Origin: Anthostomella pinea
Lineage: Eukaryota > Ascomycota > Sordariomycetes > Xylariales > Xylariaceae
Assembly (NCBI GenBank): GCA_963556695.1
Contig: CAUWAG010000020.1
Span: 5,146,001 to 5,210,000 of the forward strand
DNA length: 64,000 bases
Reading direction: 5' to 3'
In this document: positions 53,601 through 64,000 of the stretch, one piece after another
Layout of the letters: each line of letters opens with the position of its first letter
How positions within the stretch are numbered: the stretch's first letter is position 1
Made by a program: the position numbers and the translations under genes
The notes under the pieces: model-generated
Told to the model about the DNA's origin: nothing
Databases searched by the model: none
The model's input: the letters and a program-made list of their open reading frames with translations, nothing else

Positions 53601-53909
53601 GCTTGCTGTTATTCGATGATCGGTTTCGAGACTCGTAACGTCGTCGTCGTTCTGAGAGTCCAGTGCATCTGTCTACCCAGCTCATCCCAAGCGCTTCACC
53701 AGAACATGACATATAGCAACACTGCAAGTAATTGCTCTCAATTGGCCCTTCTGGGGCTTCGTATCGTCATGCCATCAGTCATCATGCTGTATAGGTATAC
53801 CCAGCCTCCCACATGCGGTACCCAACTCTGGTATCCATCATTAGCTGTAACCTCCAACCCAAGGGCCAATGGACTATCATGAGTTCCCATCATCGATCGT
53901 CACGAGCCG
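50700..53909. other. 3.2-kb gene-poor stretch
   Basis: Promoter side of the secreted-protein gene, then no recognisable gene. Frames of up to 177 aa (52150-52683, -) have no similarity to known families and no splice support. A CCTACCTACCTTAGC word lies near 51317. Confidence 0.5.
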
Positions 53910-55835
53910 TTACAGCTCCCCACTACCCTCAGGCTTAGGCAGCTTCTCAGCATAAGCATCTAGCTTCTCCTCGTCACTCTTCTTGCCTTCTACTCCCTTT
54001 CCTTTCTCCTGGCCGCTAGAGCCAACTGAGCTTGCACTGTCGTCCCCCTGTCCAGGCACATCCGTCCGGAGGCCCGCCATAGCCTCCTCAATCTCCTTCT
54101 CCTTGCTCTCGTTCTCGCCAAGAGGCTCGTCCCTTATACTGCTTGCCTGGCTTACGTTCGCGCTGTCCGGACTCTGCACGCGTAAACCCAGGTGTTTCTG
54201 TGTATCAGGATCTTCATCGTTGCCGCCTTTCCAGTCCGCAGGCTTCATCTGCGGAACAGATGAATCGGTCCCGGGTATATGGATAATTGGCTCTTTCGCG
54301 CCGTCCTCGGGCGCTACCGACCGCCAAACGACGGCGATCTTATCGCAAGCGCGTGTTCCCTTCTGGCTAGATCCCTTAATACCGTCCAGCTTGTCCCACT
54401 CGATCTCGAAGACACCGTGCTCATTTGGTATGCCGTCCTGTTCAGGACCTTTACCCTCGAAGAAAGCGTTGAACCAGACGTGGGCAACTGCTGACACCAT
54501 GGTCAAACCCATGGTGCTGGGCGTCCGGTTTCGTCGCTCAATCGCAATATTTACGTCGCTATTCGGTATCCGGACTGGTTTGTGGGACTTGAATATGACG
54601 GCCATCCCGCCAGGCTCTGGGTCGGACTTCTCCTTGTTATTGGGGAGTGAAGACGACGATGAGTTGGCTGATTTCAGTGACTCGAACTTGACGCTCTTCT
54701 TGGGCTTGCCAGTCTTAGAGTGGGTCGATGCGCTTCGTGATACCTTTGATATAAGCGTGGGAGTTCGTTCATTGACGCCTTTCGATTCAGTCGAGGTTGG
54801 CCCGCCAGAGGGACCAGAAGAGTTGGCCACGAAGTCGGTGCCATTCTGCGCATCCACCTCTTTCGCCTCGTCCAATACCTCTTGTTCTGTAGTCGGGCTA
54901 GTGCCATAGCCAGCCATGTCGTACAGCTGGTCCATCATCCCAGTGCTACCCGGCGGGTTGCCTTCAACGACGAGGCGCTCTTTCTTGTTGTAGGTGTGGA
55001 AAACCTTGATCTTCTTGCCTTCCTCCACGAACCCTTCGACGGAAAGCTTGACGCCGTTGCGCAGTCCCCACACGTGGATCTCGACGATCTCTAGTTGGCG
55101 ATCGGTATATTTCTTTCCCCCCTTGGTCCAGCGGTCGACATAGCCAATCCATCTCAGCTGACTGGGGATGGAAACTCCAGCACCAAATTTAGGCCTCATT
55201 CTCCGCTCTGTGAATCGTGCGAGTGCCTGCTCTGGTGTCCATCCACACTCGGCAATGAGAAAACTGCATGCCATGCTACCGCTCCTGCCCTTGCCAGCTT
55301 TGCAATGTACAACTACCACTCGGCCGTTCTTATTGTCCTTCCACGTATCCAGCACCTTGCTCACAATGTTCTTCTTGCCTTCATCACTTGCACCGACACC
55401 ATCAGCAGCCAGGTCGTTCCCGCTCAGCCAGTTCCGCATGCTCGCGACGATCATGGGTACGAGTCGAAACGGTGGTGGATGGTGGTCGGGCCAGGGGTAA
55501 TGGCGGATTCTATTGTAGACCAGAGAGTCCGGGTACCCCGTACCTTCGCCACGGAATTCCCATATTGCCCAGTCCTTCCCATGTTTCGAGTCGAGAAATG
55601 CAACGAGTTGGTCAAGCGGGTTACGGTAGGCTCGTTGGGGGTATGATTGGGAGGGTCCGGAACTGCGATCGCAGACGTGGTCAGCTTGGCCAGTGCCATA
55701 GGGAGTGTGTAGACTGTTCGCTTAGAAATCACCATACGTTGCAATGATGTTGTCGGTGACATAGCACAAGTCCAGTCCTGCCTCGGGGTGTCTGGCGCGG
55801 GGCCCTGCAACGATCTGGCGAAGCAGAGACGCCAT
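53910..55835 (-). CDS. tep1: PTEN-family phosphatase
   Basis: Exons 55835-55738 and 55662-53910 (intron 75 nt, GTATGG/CGCAG) encode 616 aa. The splice yields CYVTDNIIAT-SGPSQSYPQR followed by YRNPLDQLVAFLDSKHG, the start of PTEN. The P-loop HCKAGKGRSG (catalytic C153, R159) matches PTEN's HCKAGKGRTG with Ser for Thr; YPWPDHHPPPF is the WPD-like loop. After the phosphatase domain comes a C2-like domain (IVEIHVWGLRNGVKLSVEG ... GLTMVSAVAHVWFNAFFEG) split by a Ser/Thr/Lys-rich insertion of about 120 residues. PTEN removes the 3-phosphate of PI(3,4,5)P3 and in fungi affects growth and development. The tail is acidic and low complexity. The basic KAGKGR loop argues for a lipid substrate. Confidence 0.93.
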
Positions 55836-57382
55836 TCTCCAGTACAGATCTTGGAGTTTGTTGCGCTGGTCAAAAACCCGGACTAATCTAGGGGATAGAC
55901 GGACAGGCGCGCGAAGGACGAAACCCACTTGGTTGAGAAGAAGTCGAGTATCGGAATGCAGGTCCCACTTGGCTTAAACTTGGCTGGCCGGCTATCTCAC
56001 GGAAACTTGCCTTGAGCAAGGCATATGCAATGCGGGATCATCAGTTGGCAGCTTGCAGGAAGTCGGGACATTGGGCACCGTTGGATGGTACGTCATGGGC
56101 TGAGGTGTGGCTGGTGACGGGAAGCTGCAGGTACGGCGGGGCATTTTGAGTTGGCATATTGTGGCTGTGCTGTGGATTACTAGTTGCGGTTCCGCTCGCT
56201 CAGTCCATCTCTTCCTTATGCTGTGCCCCTTGGATCCTCTGCTTCGTTTCGCTCGAGTACGTCGTACATGCTCAGAGCGACCACGAGATCATGCCATATC
56301 GGAACGACCGGCGAGTGTCAACCCGCCCAACTAAATGGAACGCAGTGACTGCTACGATCCACCAAGGCCCAGGGTAGCATATGACCCTCGTCGTGTAGTC
56401 TGTCGGACAGTGAGCGCAGAAACCTACGGTGCCCTGGCAGAGGTGTAGGTTGAAGATGGGGATCCCTGTTTGTGGCGATATGGTTACAGATATCATACCA
56501 ACCCGAGTCGAGCTGCTCTCGGAACTCGCGGGTAGTCTTGGTCCACTGGACGAGCTCATGGTCACAGGACACAAAGAACTCGTCGTCGATGATCCGGCCC
56601 TTCCACCGGTGTGCCTAGCAAGAGTTGGTCCAACGCACATCCCTCGACATTAAGCAAGTGAAGGGTAGTCCATTTGGAGCGCCGAATAGATGTCGGTTCA
56701 GAAAAAGAAGTGCGTGAGTCGCGGCGAACCGAGTCGCTCGGGACATATACGTGGCCCGATTCGCTCGTAGCTTGCAGGTCCCCATGGGGGAACAAAGTTA
56801 TGGAGGGCAGTAACATGTGACAGCCGAAATCTCCTTCGAGGAAGAGAAGTGGATTCTCGCGGCTCCTGCCCTGCAGTCTTGGGTCTGAGTGAACGCTCTT
56901 CAGTATTAAGGGGCTTTCTTGCCTGCTGAGCTGCTCTTACAGATATGCATGTGGTGTCCTCTGCGCAGCTAAGTCCGATGCTCCCTTTCTACTCAGGGCG
57001 GACAGATAAGATCGAGAAGAGCGATACTAGTTTTCACAGTTGAAACTCCTTGCTGGAAAACTAAGCCTTCGTCGGTTTCGAGGAATATTTGACCCTGTGG
57101 TCACAGGTTCCAAATCAGGGCTGGAGTATAAAAAGGGCCTGTCCGGTCCCACCTCTCCCCTCTATTCATCTGACCACACGATTTCCATATTCCAGAGTTC
57201 AAGGTCTCGAGCAAGAAGGGAGTGATCCGATCTGATACATTCAAAAGATATACATCTAATCATCGTACGCCGCACCATGCGTCGCCCTAGATCCAGGCAC
57301 CCAAACGGCTGGCCCCAATCCACCCTATCCATATCCAGCACTCAAATCACTGCAAAGCAGCATCTCTCCTCTTCGGACTGAA
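55836..57382. other. 1.5-kb region without gene, with isolated TATA box
   Basis: PTEN promoter side, then no recognisable gene. Contains the TATA sequence at 57127-57134. Confidence 0.5.
57127..57134 (+). promoter_or_regulatory. orphan TATA box
   Basis: TATAAAAA in a GC-rich setting, followed by a pyrimidine-rich tract and a first ATG at 57278 that opens only 34 codons. It looks like a core promoter with no gene behind it, on the plus strand; the amidoligase relic lies beyond on the other strand. Confidence 0.35.
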
Positions 57383-57640
57383 CTATCGGTCCCCACTAGC
57401 ATTCGGCACTCCTAGCAACCCAAGCAGCAACCTCGACCGCGGCTCCGGCCTCGTCCTCAGATGGTCTGCAAGCAGCTTCCGAAACGCCGCCGCCGACAGA
57501 TCCCGCGCGGCGCGGACGACGTGCTTCAGCACCGTGATCCAATGGATAACAGGATCGACGTCGAGCGTGCCCTGCATGACGCGAAATTCGACCGTCTACA
57601 TCTCCTTCATGAAGACGGTGCGCTCCTTCGTGTGCTTGCC
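57383..57640 (-). pseudogene. amidoligase-like gene relic
   Basis: Minus-strand TVEFRVMQGTLDVDPVIHWI, then TVLKHVVRAARDLSAA, matches the C-terminal signature of fungal amidoligase-type proteins (EFR, GTLD and a following Trp). Just before it a TAG at about 57596-57598 interrupts a frame that reads KHTKERTVFMKEM, and the upstream part of the domain is not found. The C-terminus LLLGLLGVPNASGDR ends at 57383. Most likely the last exon of a decayed gene; a live gene with unseen upstream exons cannot be excluded. Confidence 0.45.
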
Positions 57641-59345
57641 GCCACACCAGCCCAGGCCGGCACGGCTGGCGCAGCTCCTCCTTGAGCCCGCTAAGACCCT
57701 CGCATAGTCGCCCGATGCTGCGGTACTGCCAGATATTTGTAGACCATAGTTTTGTGGTCCTCGTCAGTCCCATATCTCGTCTCCTAGGGCGTCCTCGTCG
57801 TACTCTGTTGTCAGAATATCATCTGCGCCTCCCTCTTCCGCGGTCGAAACGGACCCCTCCTCGCTATGGCTGCAGCTGTCATCCCCAGAATCTCTAGATC
57901 ACAGGAACCGTAAGTGGCTCAGTCCGGTAGAGTATGGCTCCTAACGTGCCCTGGGGATCCGCAGTCTCCTGGACATGTTACTTCCCTCGGCCTACGCGCT
58001 CCTTGTTAGACTCCCAGTATGCAATCACATATCACAGAGTGTTTTCCACCATGACTCTTCCTTTGAGACATGTTAGACAATTGGTAAACTTCACTCGACT
58101 CATAGCCCTTGGCTCTTTGATCAAACTGCCCGACCCTGAAGAACAAATTCACAGGTTTGACGGATCAAAGAGTCAATGATGCTTGCGGTGCCAAAGACAG
58201 GAACGATGCGAAGACGCGTGCCGCTATCAAACCCAAGCCTGCGCTCTCACAAGAGTATCTCGCAGCTTGCTCACGCCCACATAACAACCCCATTTCCGAT
58301 GACCGGGCTGCATAATCATCAGTTAAAAGCGGAGACCAAGACACGATGGTAGGGTAAAGCCTCGAAGTAGGACGCCGACAAGCAGGTCAGAACCCTTACA
58401 GAAGCAGATCTCACCAGGAAGATAGGGGAGGAGACCATGCAGCATGCCCGTCCAGCAAATACTGAAACAAAGGGGGTGAGATCAAACCACTTGTCAGCGA
58501 CAGTCAACTCGTGGCAAGAGTAAAAAAAGATGTAGAACCAGGAGTGGAATATCCTTTCCTCGGGAGCAGATGAGTAGGTACTTGAGATGTCGATAAACAA
58601 TCCCATTGATCCCAACGTGCGTGCAGGTCCGCGTTGCTGTCGGGATAATGCATGTTGCTTGGCCCACCTTACTGGATCTACTGTAGATCCTCAGCACATG
58701 CTAGTCGTTGATCGCACCGCGCCGTTACGGGTCCGAGGATTGGCATGCTGGTGTTGGTTCATGAAAGACGTCATCACGGCCGCCTGACAATGGCTAGGCG
58801 GGTCAGACTCGCATTGGCAAGTTTTGTGCGCAACGTCTTGACGAATCCGATCGCATGTGCTTGGGAGACGCCGGCTAGGGGTATAGGCCAGCACTGCCTA
58901 GATAGTCATGTTAGTATACTTTGCTTCGTCACATCACATGCTTCAAAACTCGTGTTGCGGAACAAAATGCGTGTCATGCTAGGAATTATTGAAACCAGTA
59001 GACAGGAAAGCGATGACCTTAGTGCAATACAAGTCCCTTGATTTCTCCATACCGCCAGACCAACCGTACCAACTCCTGGAGAAGCAGTAAACCAGGTGAA
59101 CCGCATAAAGCTTTTTGCCATCCAGGGTAGACTCTGGAAACCATTGGCTGCTGTCCGCATCTCAACCAGAGTCCAATTTCTCCTGGCTTCGTTTTTCCTG
59201 TCCACCGAAACGGAAATTTTTGCCATCATCATTGTGCCGACTCTCATTACCCCTTCCGTCCTGGCCCATATACGTCTTCATACCATATCACCATAGGCGT
59301 CCAACTGTAACCAATCTGATCGAGGTGGTATCATCGCATACTGCC
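57641..59345. other. 1.7-kb gene-poor stretch
   Basis: No recognisable gene or repeat; the right end is the 3' side of the Pom33 gene. Confidence 0.5.
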
Positions 59346-60495
59346 TTAAGAGGTCTTCTTGGGTGCCGCGGATCCGTTGTTGATGTACTTGCTGAGATCC
59401 GTAGCAGCGTGGAACTGACGAGCACCGCCCTTGACCCCTTCCCAGGCTGATCGCGCAGCCGGCAGTGTGCCTTGAGCGCCAACCAAGTTATCCACACGAG
59501 ACTCGAACGCACTGAAGGAGTTCTGAACGTGGGTGCTCTGAGAGAACCGGGCTCGCAGGAAGGCCGTGTAGATGGCAATCAAGATCCATGAACGGCGCTG
59601 GAAGAGAACAGCAGCAAGGAGCAGGCGTACCCAGAGAAGAATCTCCAAACCCGAGACAATAGACATGGATGTGTCATAGTAAGCCTTGACGAAAGAGCCA
59701 ATCGACTCAGCAATGGGGTTTCCGGGTGGCTTGGCACCGGGGGAGGCACTAGCGGCAGCCTTGTTGGGCTGGATGGTGGGGATGACGTTGTTGCGGGTGT
59801 AGGTCGCGACATGGAAGACCGAGTAGATGGCATAGGGAAGCATGGCGAGGGGGTACTGAGGGGTGGAAAGCCAGACCAGCGCCATAGCTTCGGAGAGTGG
59901 TCAGTGAGGTCACGTTTGACAGGACCGGTGGTAGGAGAGAGGTAGGAAGACATACCGAGATATTGGACATTCTCATCAGAGAGGATTCCGACAGCACCGC
60001 CTGGTTGCTTGGCCCCAACCTTTTGTCGAGCTCGCCAAGTCTTGTAGACCACGATACCGTACGTCAGAGCGGCCGAGAGGAAGGTGGTGCGGTAGGTGAA
60101 GCGGGCCATGCGACTGTAATAATTCATGGTCACGTAGGAAAGGCCATATCGGACGAAGCAGAGGAGCAGCACCAAGTGTCTAGAGAAAGATGGCAAGTCA
60201 GCGCCAGGGCCATCACATTGCTGCGCTTTCGAGTCTTATTGTAGAGGGTTGGAAAGCAGGCGCGAAAGCAGGCGCCCGAAGGCAGGGTGCGGAGCATCGC
60301 AGCAAGTCTAGGAGTCGGTCAAGGTAGATCAGAGCTTCACGTACCCGGTGAACCAAGCGACTGTAGGATAAGGGTGTCAGCAGCGATCTCGCATTGTAAC
60401 TGGAAGTGATCACACGAGAACTTACATTGTAGGGTCTTCACAAGTGCTAGAATCCTCTCGCCGAGCGGCAGGTTCGCATTAGGAGGAGGGGCCAT
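59346..60495 (-). CDS. pom33: Pom33/Tts1 (TMEM33 family) ER and nuclear-pore membrane protein
   Basis: Four exons: 60495-60426, a 16-nt microexon 60360-60345, 60179-59956 and 59887-59346; introns 65, 165 and 68 nt. The 283-aa product reads MAPPPNANLPLGERILALVK, then QFAWFTGHLVLLLCFVRYGL across the microexon. It has several membrane segments (about residues 25-45, 60-80, 105-130 and 165-195) and the family words VTMNYYSRMARFTYRT, LSDENVQYLAMALVWL and SVFHVATYTR. TMEM33 relatives shape tubular ER and, in yeasts, help nuclear-pore distribution. The C-terminal tail is Ala/Lys-rich. The microexon is required for the conserved LQFAWFTGH and is supported by consensus sites on both sides. Confidence 0.93.
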
Positions 60496-61479
60496 ATCGG
60501 CTGTTGTTGTGCTTCTTGAGCGGAGGGCGGCGAGAAGGACAAGAATGAGGATTGCCGGTATATACTAAGAATTTGCTTGGTTGGAATGTTCTTGAGTGGT
60601 TCGCAGTGTCGTGTGCTCGAGGCGGAGGTGGTAGAAGCAAGGGAGGGGCGGTGGTTTTTGTGCGGTGACGACGCCGGACCCGGATAGCAGAGAATGGAGT
60701 CTGGCTGTCTGGGTTGTGAGGTGGCTGGATCAGGCTCAAAGTGGGAATAATGACAAAATGACGACGGGGGTTTGTCACAGGCCTCTGTGCACTTCCGCAC
60801 TGACACTACGGGCTGGGTCTTGGGGATTTGGGGGATTTGGCAGGTTCTGGGCTGTGGCCGGTGCGTCATAGGCGGGCTTCAGGGGATCGGCGCACTGTTT
60901 GTTCGTCGCCGCGGGGCTCCCCTCCTGCACTTTTAGCTCTGGTGGTCCGAGCGCCGGCGGCGCTAGCTCAGCTTGCCAAACCTGCCTGCCCGCGATTCAC
61001 ACCACCCAGTTTGTGACCATTTCATCATCACTTTTTGAGCAGACGAACGCCTTCTTTTAAGGCCAGCGAACCTTGATGTTCTCTGCATGGAGTCGCTTTT
61101 CATATCTGCTGCCAGCTGGTCATCAGCCCTGCCCGCTTGCTTATGTCACAAACCACCATACATCTGCTGGCTATCGTCACCATCATCGTATTTGCTTCCC
61201 CCTAGCTGGCCATATTACCCGTACTCTCGTGGAACATCGACTCCAGTAGAGACAACACTCAATCCTAACCGTACCATTCTTATGGACCTACTATACCAGA
61301 TGATCACTGTCACTTCATAATGCCATATCAGCAAGCAAGATAGAGAGGCAGGTAGGGAAGTAAGTAATTGATTTGTTGTGCAATACTCTGGTTTCATAAC
61401 ATATACAGTCTTATGCGGCTGAGCCGCTCGATCACCATCTACGACATGGAAGGATATCGACCCCGTGCCGCAACAACCC
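60496..61479. other. intergenic, no gene recognised
   Basis: About 1 kb: promoter side of the Pom33 gene and 3' side of the zinc-finger locus. Nothing else noted. Confidence 0.5.
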
Positions 61480-62118
61480 CTAATTTTGTTCACTCCCATG
61501 AAATTTCCTGATATATCTCTTCAGGTTGTCGCTTCGCTTACGCTCAAGTCTCCTGGTGCAGTGGAGACATTCGAGGAACAATTGTCGATGAATCTGGTTG
61601 CGATGTCTTGCGAGGTCTCGCTTTGAAAGAAAATGGAAGTCATTCTGCAGGCATGCTGGTTCTTCACAAATGAAAGGCCTGACATGGTGGCGTTCGTGCT
61701 GCCTGAAAGAGGTCAGTGGGGGACATGGGAGCTGGGCAAGCTTGGAGACCTGTTCAGAACATACAACACAACAGACGTGACCTGCTTGCGAAAGAGGCCC
61801 CCGAGCGGTCACTGTCGCCGACAAGAAGCCCAGACAACGGCGAGCTGCCAATTGAGTCCAGTTGGAATGGTAATTGCTCCTGATAGGTCAGGAGCGAGAC
61901 AGTTGGTTGCGAGAAAGCAGTCTGATCGAGATCAACGACATTGCCCATTTGTTGACAAATTGTGAAGCGAATTCGTGGGCTCTTAGAAGAACTCCTATTT
62001 TCTGGTATTGACTATAGTCACTGTCTTGAGCAGGTACCCGCGAGGCGACCTGCTCGGAAAAGTCAAACATAGCATTTAGGGTTTGCTGGTAAGGGACGAG
62101 AGCAAAATCCCATGGCAA
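61480..62118 (-). CDS. C2H2 zinc-finger protein, gene model unresolved
   Basis: The C-terminal part (about 61700-61480) reads RQHERHHVRPFICEEPACL, then FLSKRDLARHRNQIH and LECLHCTRRLERKRSDNLKR, the spacing of fungal C2H2 fingers (two fingers and half of a third). Upstream, one frame gives MGNVVDLDQTAFSQPTVSLL from an ATG at 61948 and another gives FDFSEQVASRVPAQDSDYSQ (to 62118). An intron with acceptor CTCTTTCAG just before QHERHH is plausible; the other joins would need introns near 30 nt. Probably a nucleic-acid-binding regulator; possibly broken. Limits are the extent of coding-like sequence, not a confirmed CDS. Confidence 0.5.
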
Positions 62119-63274
62119 CCATCGTCAAGAACCCCTGGGGCACCGGCCCAGTACACCTGATCATCAGCAGCATTGGGCCTATCGGGATCAAACGTCCTCC
62201 GATGTCCACCCCTCCGTAGTAGTCGAAGACAGAAGACGAGTAGCCAGAGAGTCACTAAACCGCTGTTCCACGATCAAACCCGGAAAGGCCGTGTCGAATG
62301 CGGTCAAGGAAGTCTGGATACAGTCTCCATCTGGGTCACTGTGCCATTGCGCAGAAAGGTGAAGTTGAGCGGGGACTGACCAGTCCCCACCAGGGACGCG
62401 CTGAGATCTCGGCAAAACCGTAAGGCTATATCATCATCGTCAGCCCTGCCGACGGGAAATTCAGGAATACCTGCAGTATTTTCTGCTACACTTACACTCA
62501 AGTCCTGCCACCAACTCGACGTAGTTGAATAGGTAATGAATGGTGCTTGGCGTGAGGAAAACCTCCAGTCGGTCAGAAGGAAACAGACATGAAGTTGAAT
62601 CTTACATGCACATCTACACATCTCGAACCGAGGCCGCCAACCTGCAACCGCCAACACTGCAGACTTCGAGAACATCAGAATGCAACCTCGCTGCTTGACA
62701 GCTGGAACTGTAGAAATACCCATGCGGCATCATGTGCAGCTGCGTTCTCCGTGTTATACATTGCCCCAAGTAACACATGTAACTTGAAGGATGTGTCCTA
62801 CCATTCAGCCTTCTATATGCCATGTAAGCGAGTGCTTCCATGATGATCTGACAGTACTTTCAGCCTGAGTCGTCACTGTCATCCCTACTACCCCATGCTC
62901 CGGAACTGGTGCGGTAGCATCCCGTTGCGTGGCGCTCATGTTGCCAGCTGCGCCTAATGAGCTTTTGTTGGTCCTATCTTCTTCTGTCCTCTCCAAGCCC
63001 ATTGCTCTCTATCTTCCAACCTATATAGGATCCGGGTCTGAATGGATGAAGCTATCGTCCTGCCGTTCGCCGGCAATCACGACCACATGAATATGTTGGT
63101 GGGAAAGCTGCGGCCAGAGTCGAGTGCATCTGATGGCTGGTCATCGACCATGTCTTTCCTTCTCTCTTCTTCTCCCCCTGCGATATCATACATGTCGCAC
63201 GAGCTATGATTCCATTGGGCATAGTGCAAGTTCGGTTGTTTCTGGGGGCGTTGATGGTAATGTTGCGCTCGGTA
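62119..63274. other. intergenic, no gene recognised
   Basis: 1.2 kb with only short overlapping frames on both strands; no family recognised. Confidence 0.5.
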
Positions 63275-64000
63275 GCCAGCCATCATCGCTCGGGATCCAA
63301 CACCCGAGCTCTATAATGAGGCGCAGATAGTTTTCGAGGGGCTTCAATATTGTGAGTCTCACCCGATACCTATGTAAGACACCTTGTCTGCCATGAATGA
63401 CTAACCAATATGAGCTACAGTCAACGAACGTGTGGCCGGAGACCTTATCGCCATCGGGTCACATTTTAACCCCTACAAGATCAATGTGAATCGGATGGAC
63501 ATGATACCCAGGATATATATCATTCTTGTTGTCACGTCGGCCACCCTACACCGGGCCATGCAAGAGGGAATCACGTTCGCTCGCTCCTAACCTGGTACCC
63601 CTATCGCGGAGACGCAACCTGGTCTCGAGGAGGAGGGCAGGAACTCGAATGGTGTTGGCCAAGATCCTGTCCTTCGACCCGGCAGCGTGGGCGTTCCGAA
63701 TTGAGGGGATTCAGGGGCTGGAAGAAGACTGGCAGTGGTGTAAAATTCGACAAGTCCCTCACGTCTCAGGACCAGGCAACTGCTAGGTCAGAATCCCCTT
63801 CTACCGCCGAAACCTCCCACGCCACTACATTGTCATCAGTCGTGCCGGACGCCGATCTCTGGCTCAACGTCGGCATCATATACCGCGCCGGCATCCTGCT
63901 GTACATGCTCCGAACACTAGTCCTCGACATATCAGAGGACAAGAGCTACCTACACGAGGCCAACCCATCCCTAGAAATCGCAACCCTCCGACTCGAGACG
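63275..64000 (+). CDS. fungal transcription-factor domain protein (PF11951-like), partial
   Basis: The gene runs off the window. An exon ending at 63351 (PELYNEAQIVFEGLQY) joins across a 69-nt intron (63352-63420, GTGAGT, GACTAAC branch, TACAG) to FNERVAGDLIAIGSHFNPYK. Further on come ILSFDPAAWAFRIEGIQGLE with EEDWQWCKI, and near the end NVGIIYRAGILLYMLRTLV, all fitting the C-terminal regulatory domain of Zn2Cys6-type fungal transcription factors. The middle exons (63540-63800) are not resolved: frames change and at least one more intron or a lesion is needed. No zinc cluster is in view; it would lie upstream or be absent. Confidence 0.5.

Noticed and set aside
53983..54909. 308-aa plus-strand frame opposite PTEN
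   Set aside because: Antisense shadow of the PTEN coding exon, Ser/Pro-rich with no domain.

Overview
This is a nuclear genome window from a filamentous ascomycete (Pezizomycotina, most likely Sordariomycetes). The evidence is many short introns (mostly 50-200 nt) with GT/AG ends and CTAAC-type branch sites, the fungal myosin light chain Cdc4, a Bir1 with tandem BIR domains, a fungal PTEN, a Pom33/TMEM33 protein, fungal-type monooxygenase, NRPS and CorA-like proteins, and a non-LTR retrotransposon carrying mutations of the repeat-induced point mutation (RIP) type.

Layout. 0.8-10.1 kb is a gene-dense housekeeping block: DHH phosphoesterase (+), CoA-binding protein (-) divergent from a SAM methyltransferase (+), cdc4 (+) and an M3 metallopeptidase (+). 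11.2-14.4 kb holds an FAD monooxygenase (+) converging on a small lysozyme-like protein (-). After about 3 kb without genes comes bir1 (17.6-20.2 kb). 21.6-26.7 kb is a decayed Tad/I-type LINE on the minus strand. A metallo-beta-lactamase-like protein (28.2-29.3 kb, -) and an RBR ubiquitin ligase (30.1-31.3 kb, -) follow, both intact.

33.8-48.3 kb is an island of gene decay. It contains a frameshifted sulfotransferase-like gene (-), a 5'-truncated and frameshifted NRPS fragment (A-T-C) abutting a 5'-truncated, frameshifted SDR (+), an intact ankyrin-repeat gene (+), a roughly 5-kb CorA-like pseudogene (-) with five in-frame stops and a frameshift, an intact SMP-30-like beta-propeller gene (+) and a small broken hypothetical gene (+). 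Three copies of an undescribed short dispersed repeat of about 140 bp lie in this island. The decayed NRPS, SDR and sulfotransferase look like the remains of a secondary-metabolite locus.

48.3-64 kb is gene-poor: a small secreted protein (50.4 kb, -), PTEN (53.9-55.8 kb, -), an amidoligase relic (57.4 kb, -), Pom33/Tts1 (59.3-60.5 kb, -), a C2H2 zinc-finger locus (61.5-62.1 kb, -) and the start of a probable fungal transcription-factor gene (+) cut by the window end. Exon boundaries were read by eye from splice signals and frame; no alignment was run.
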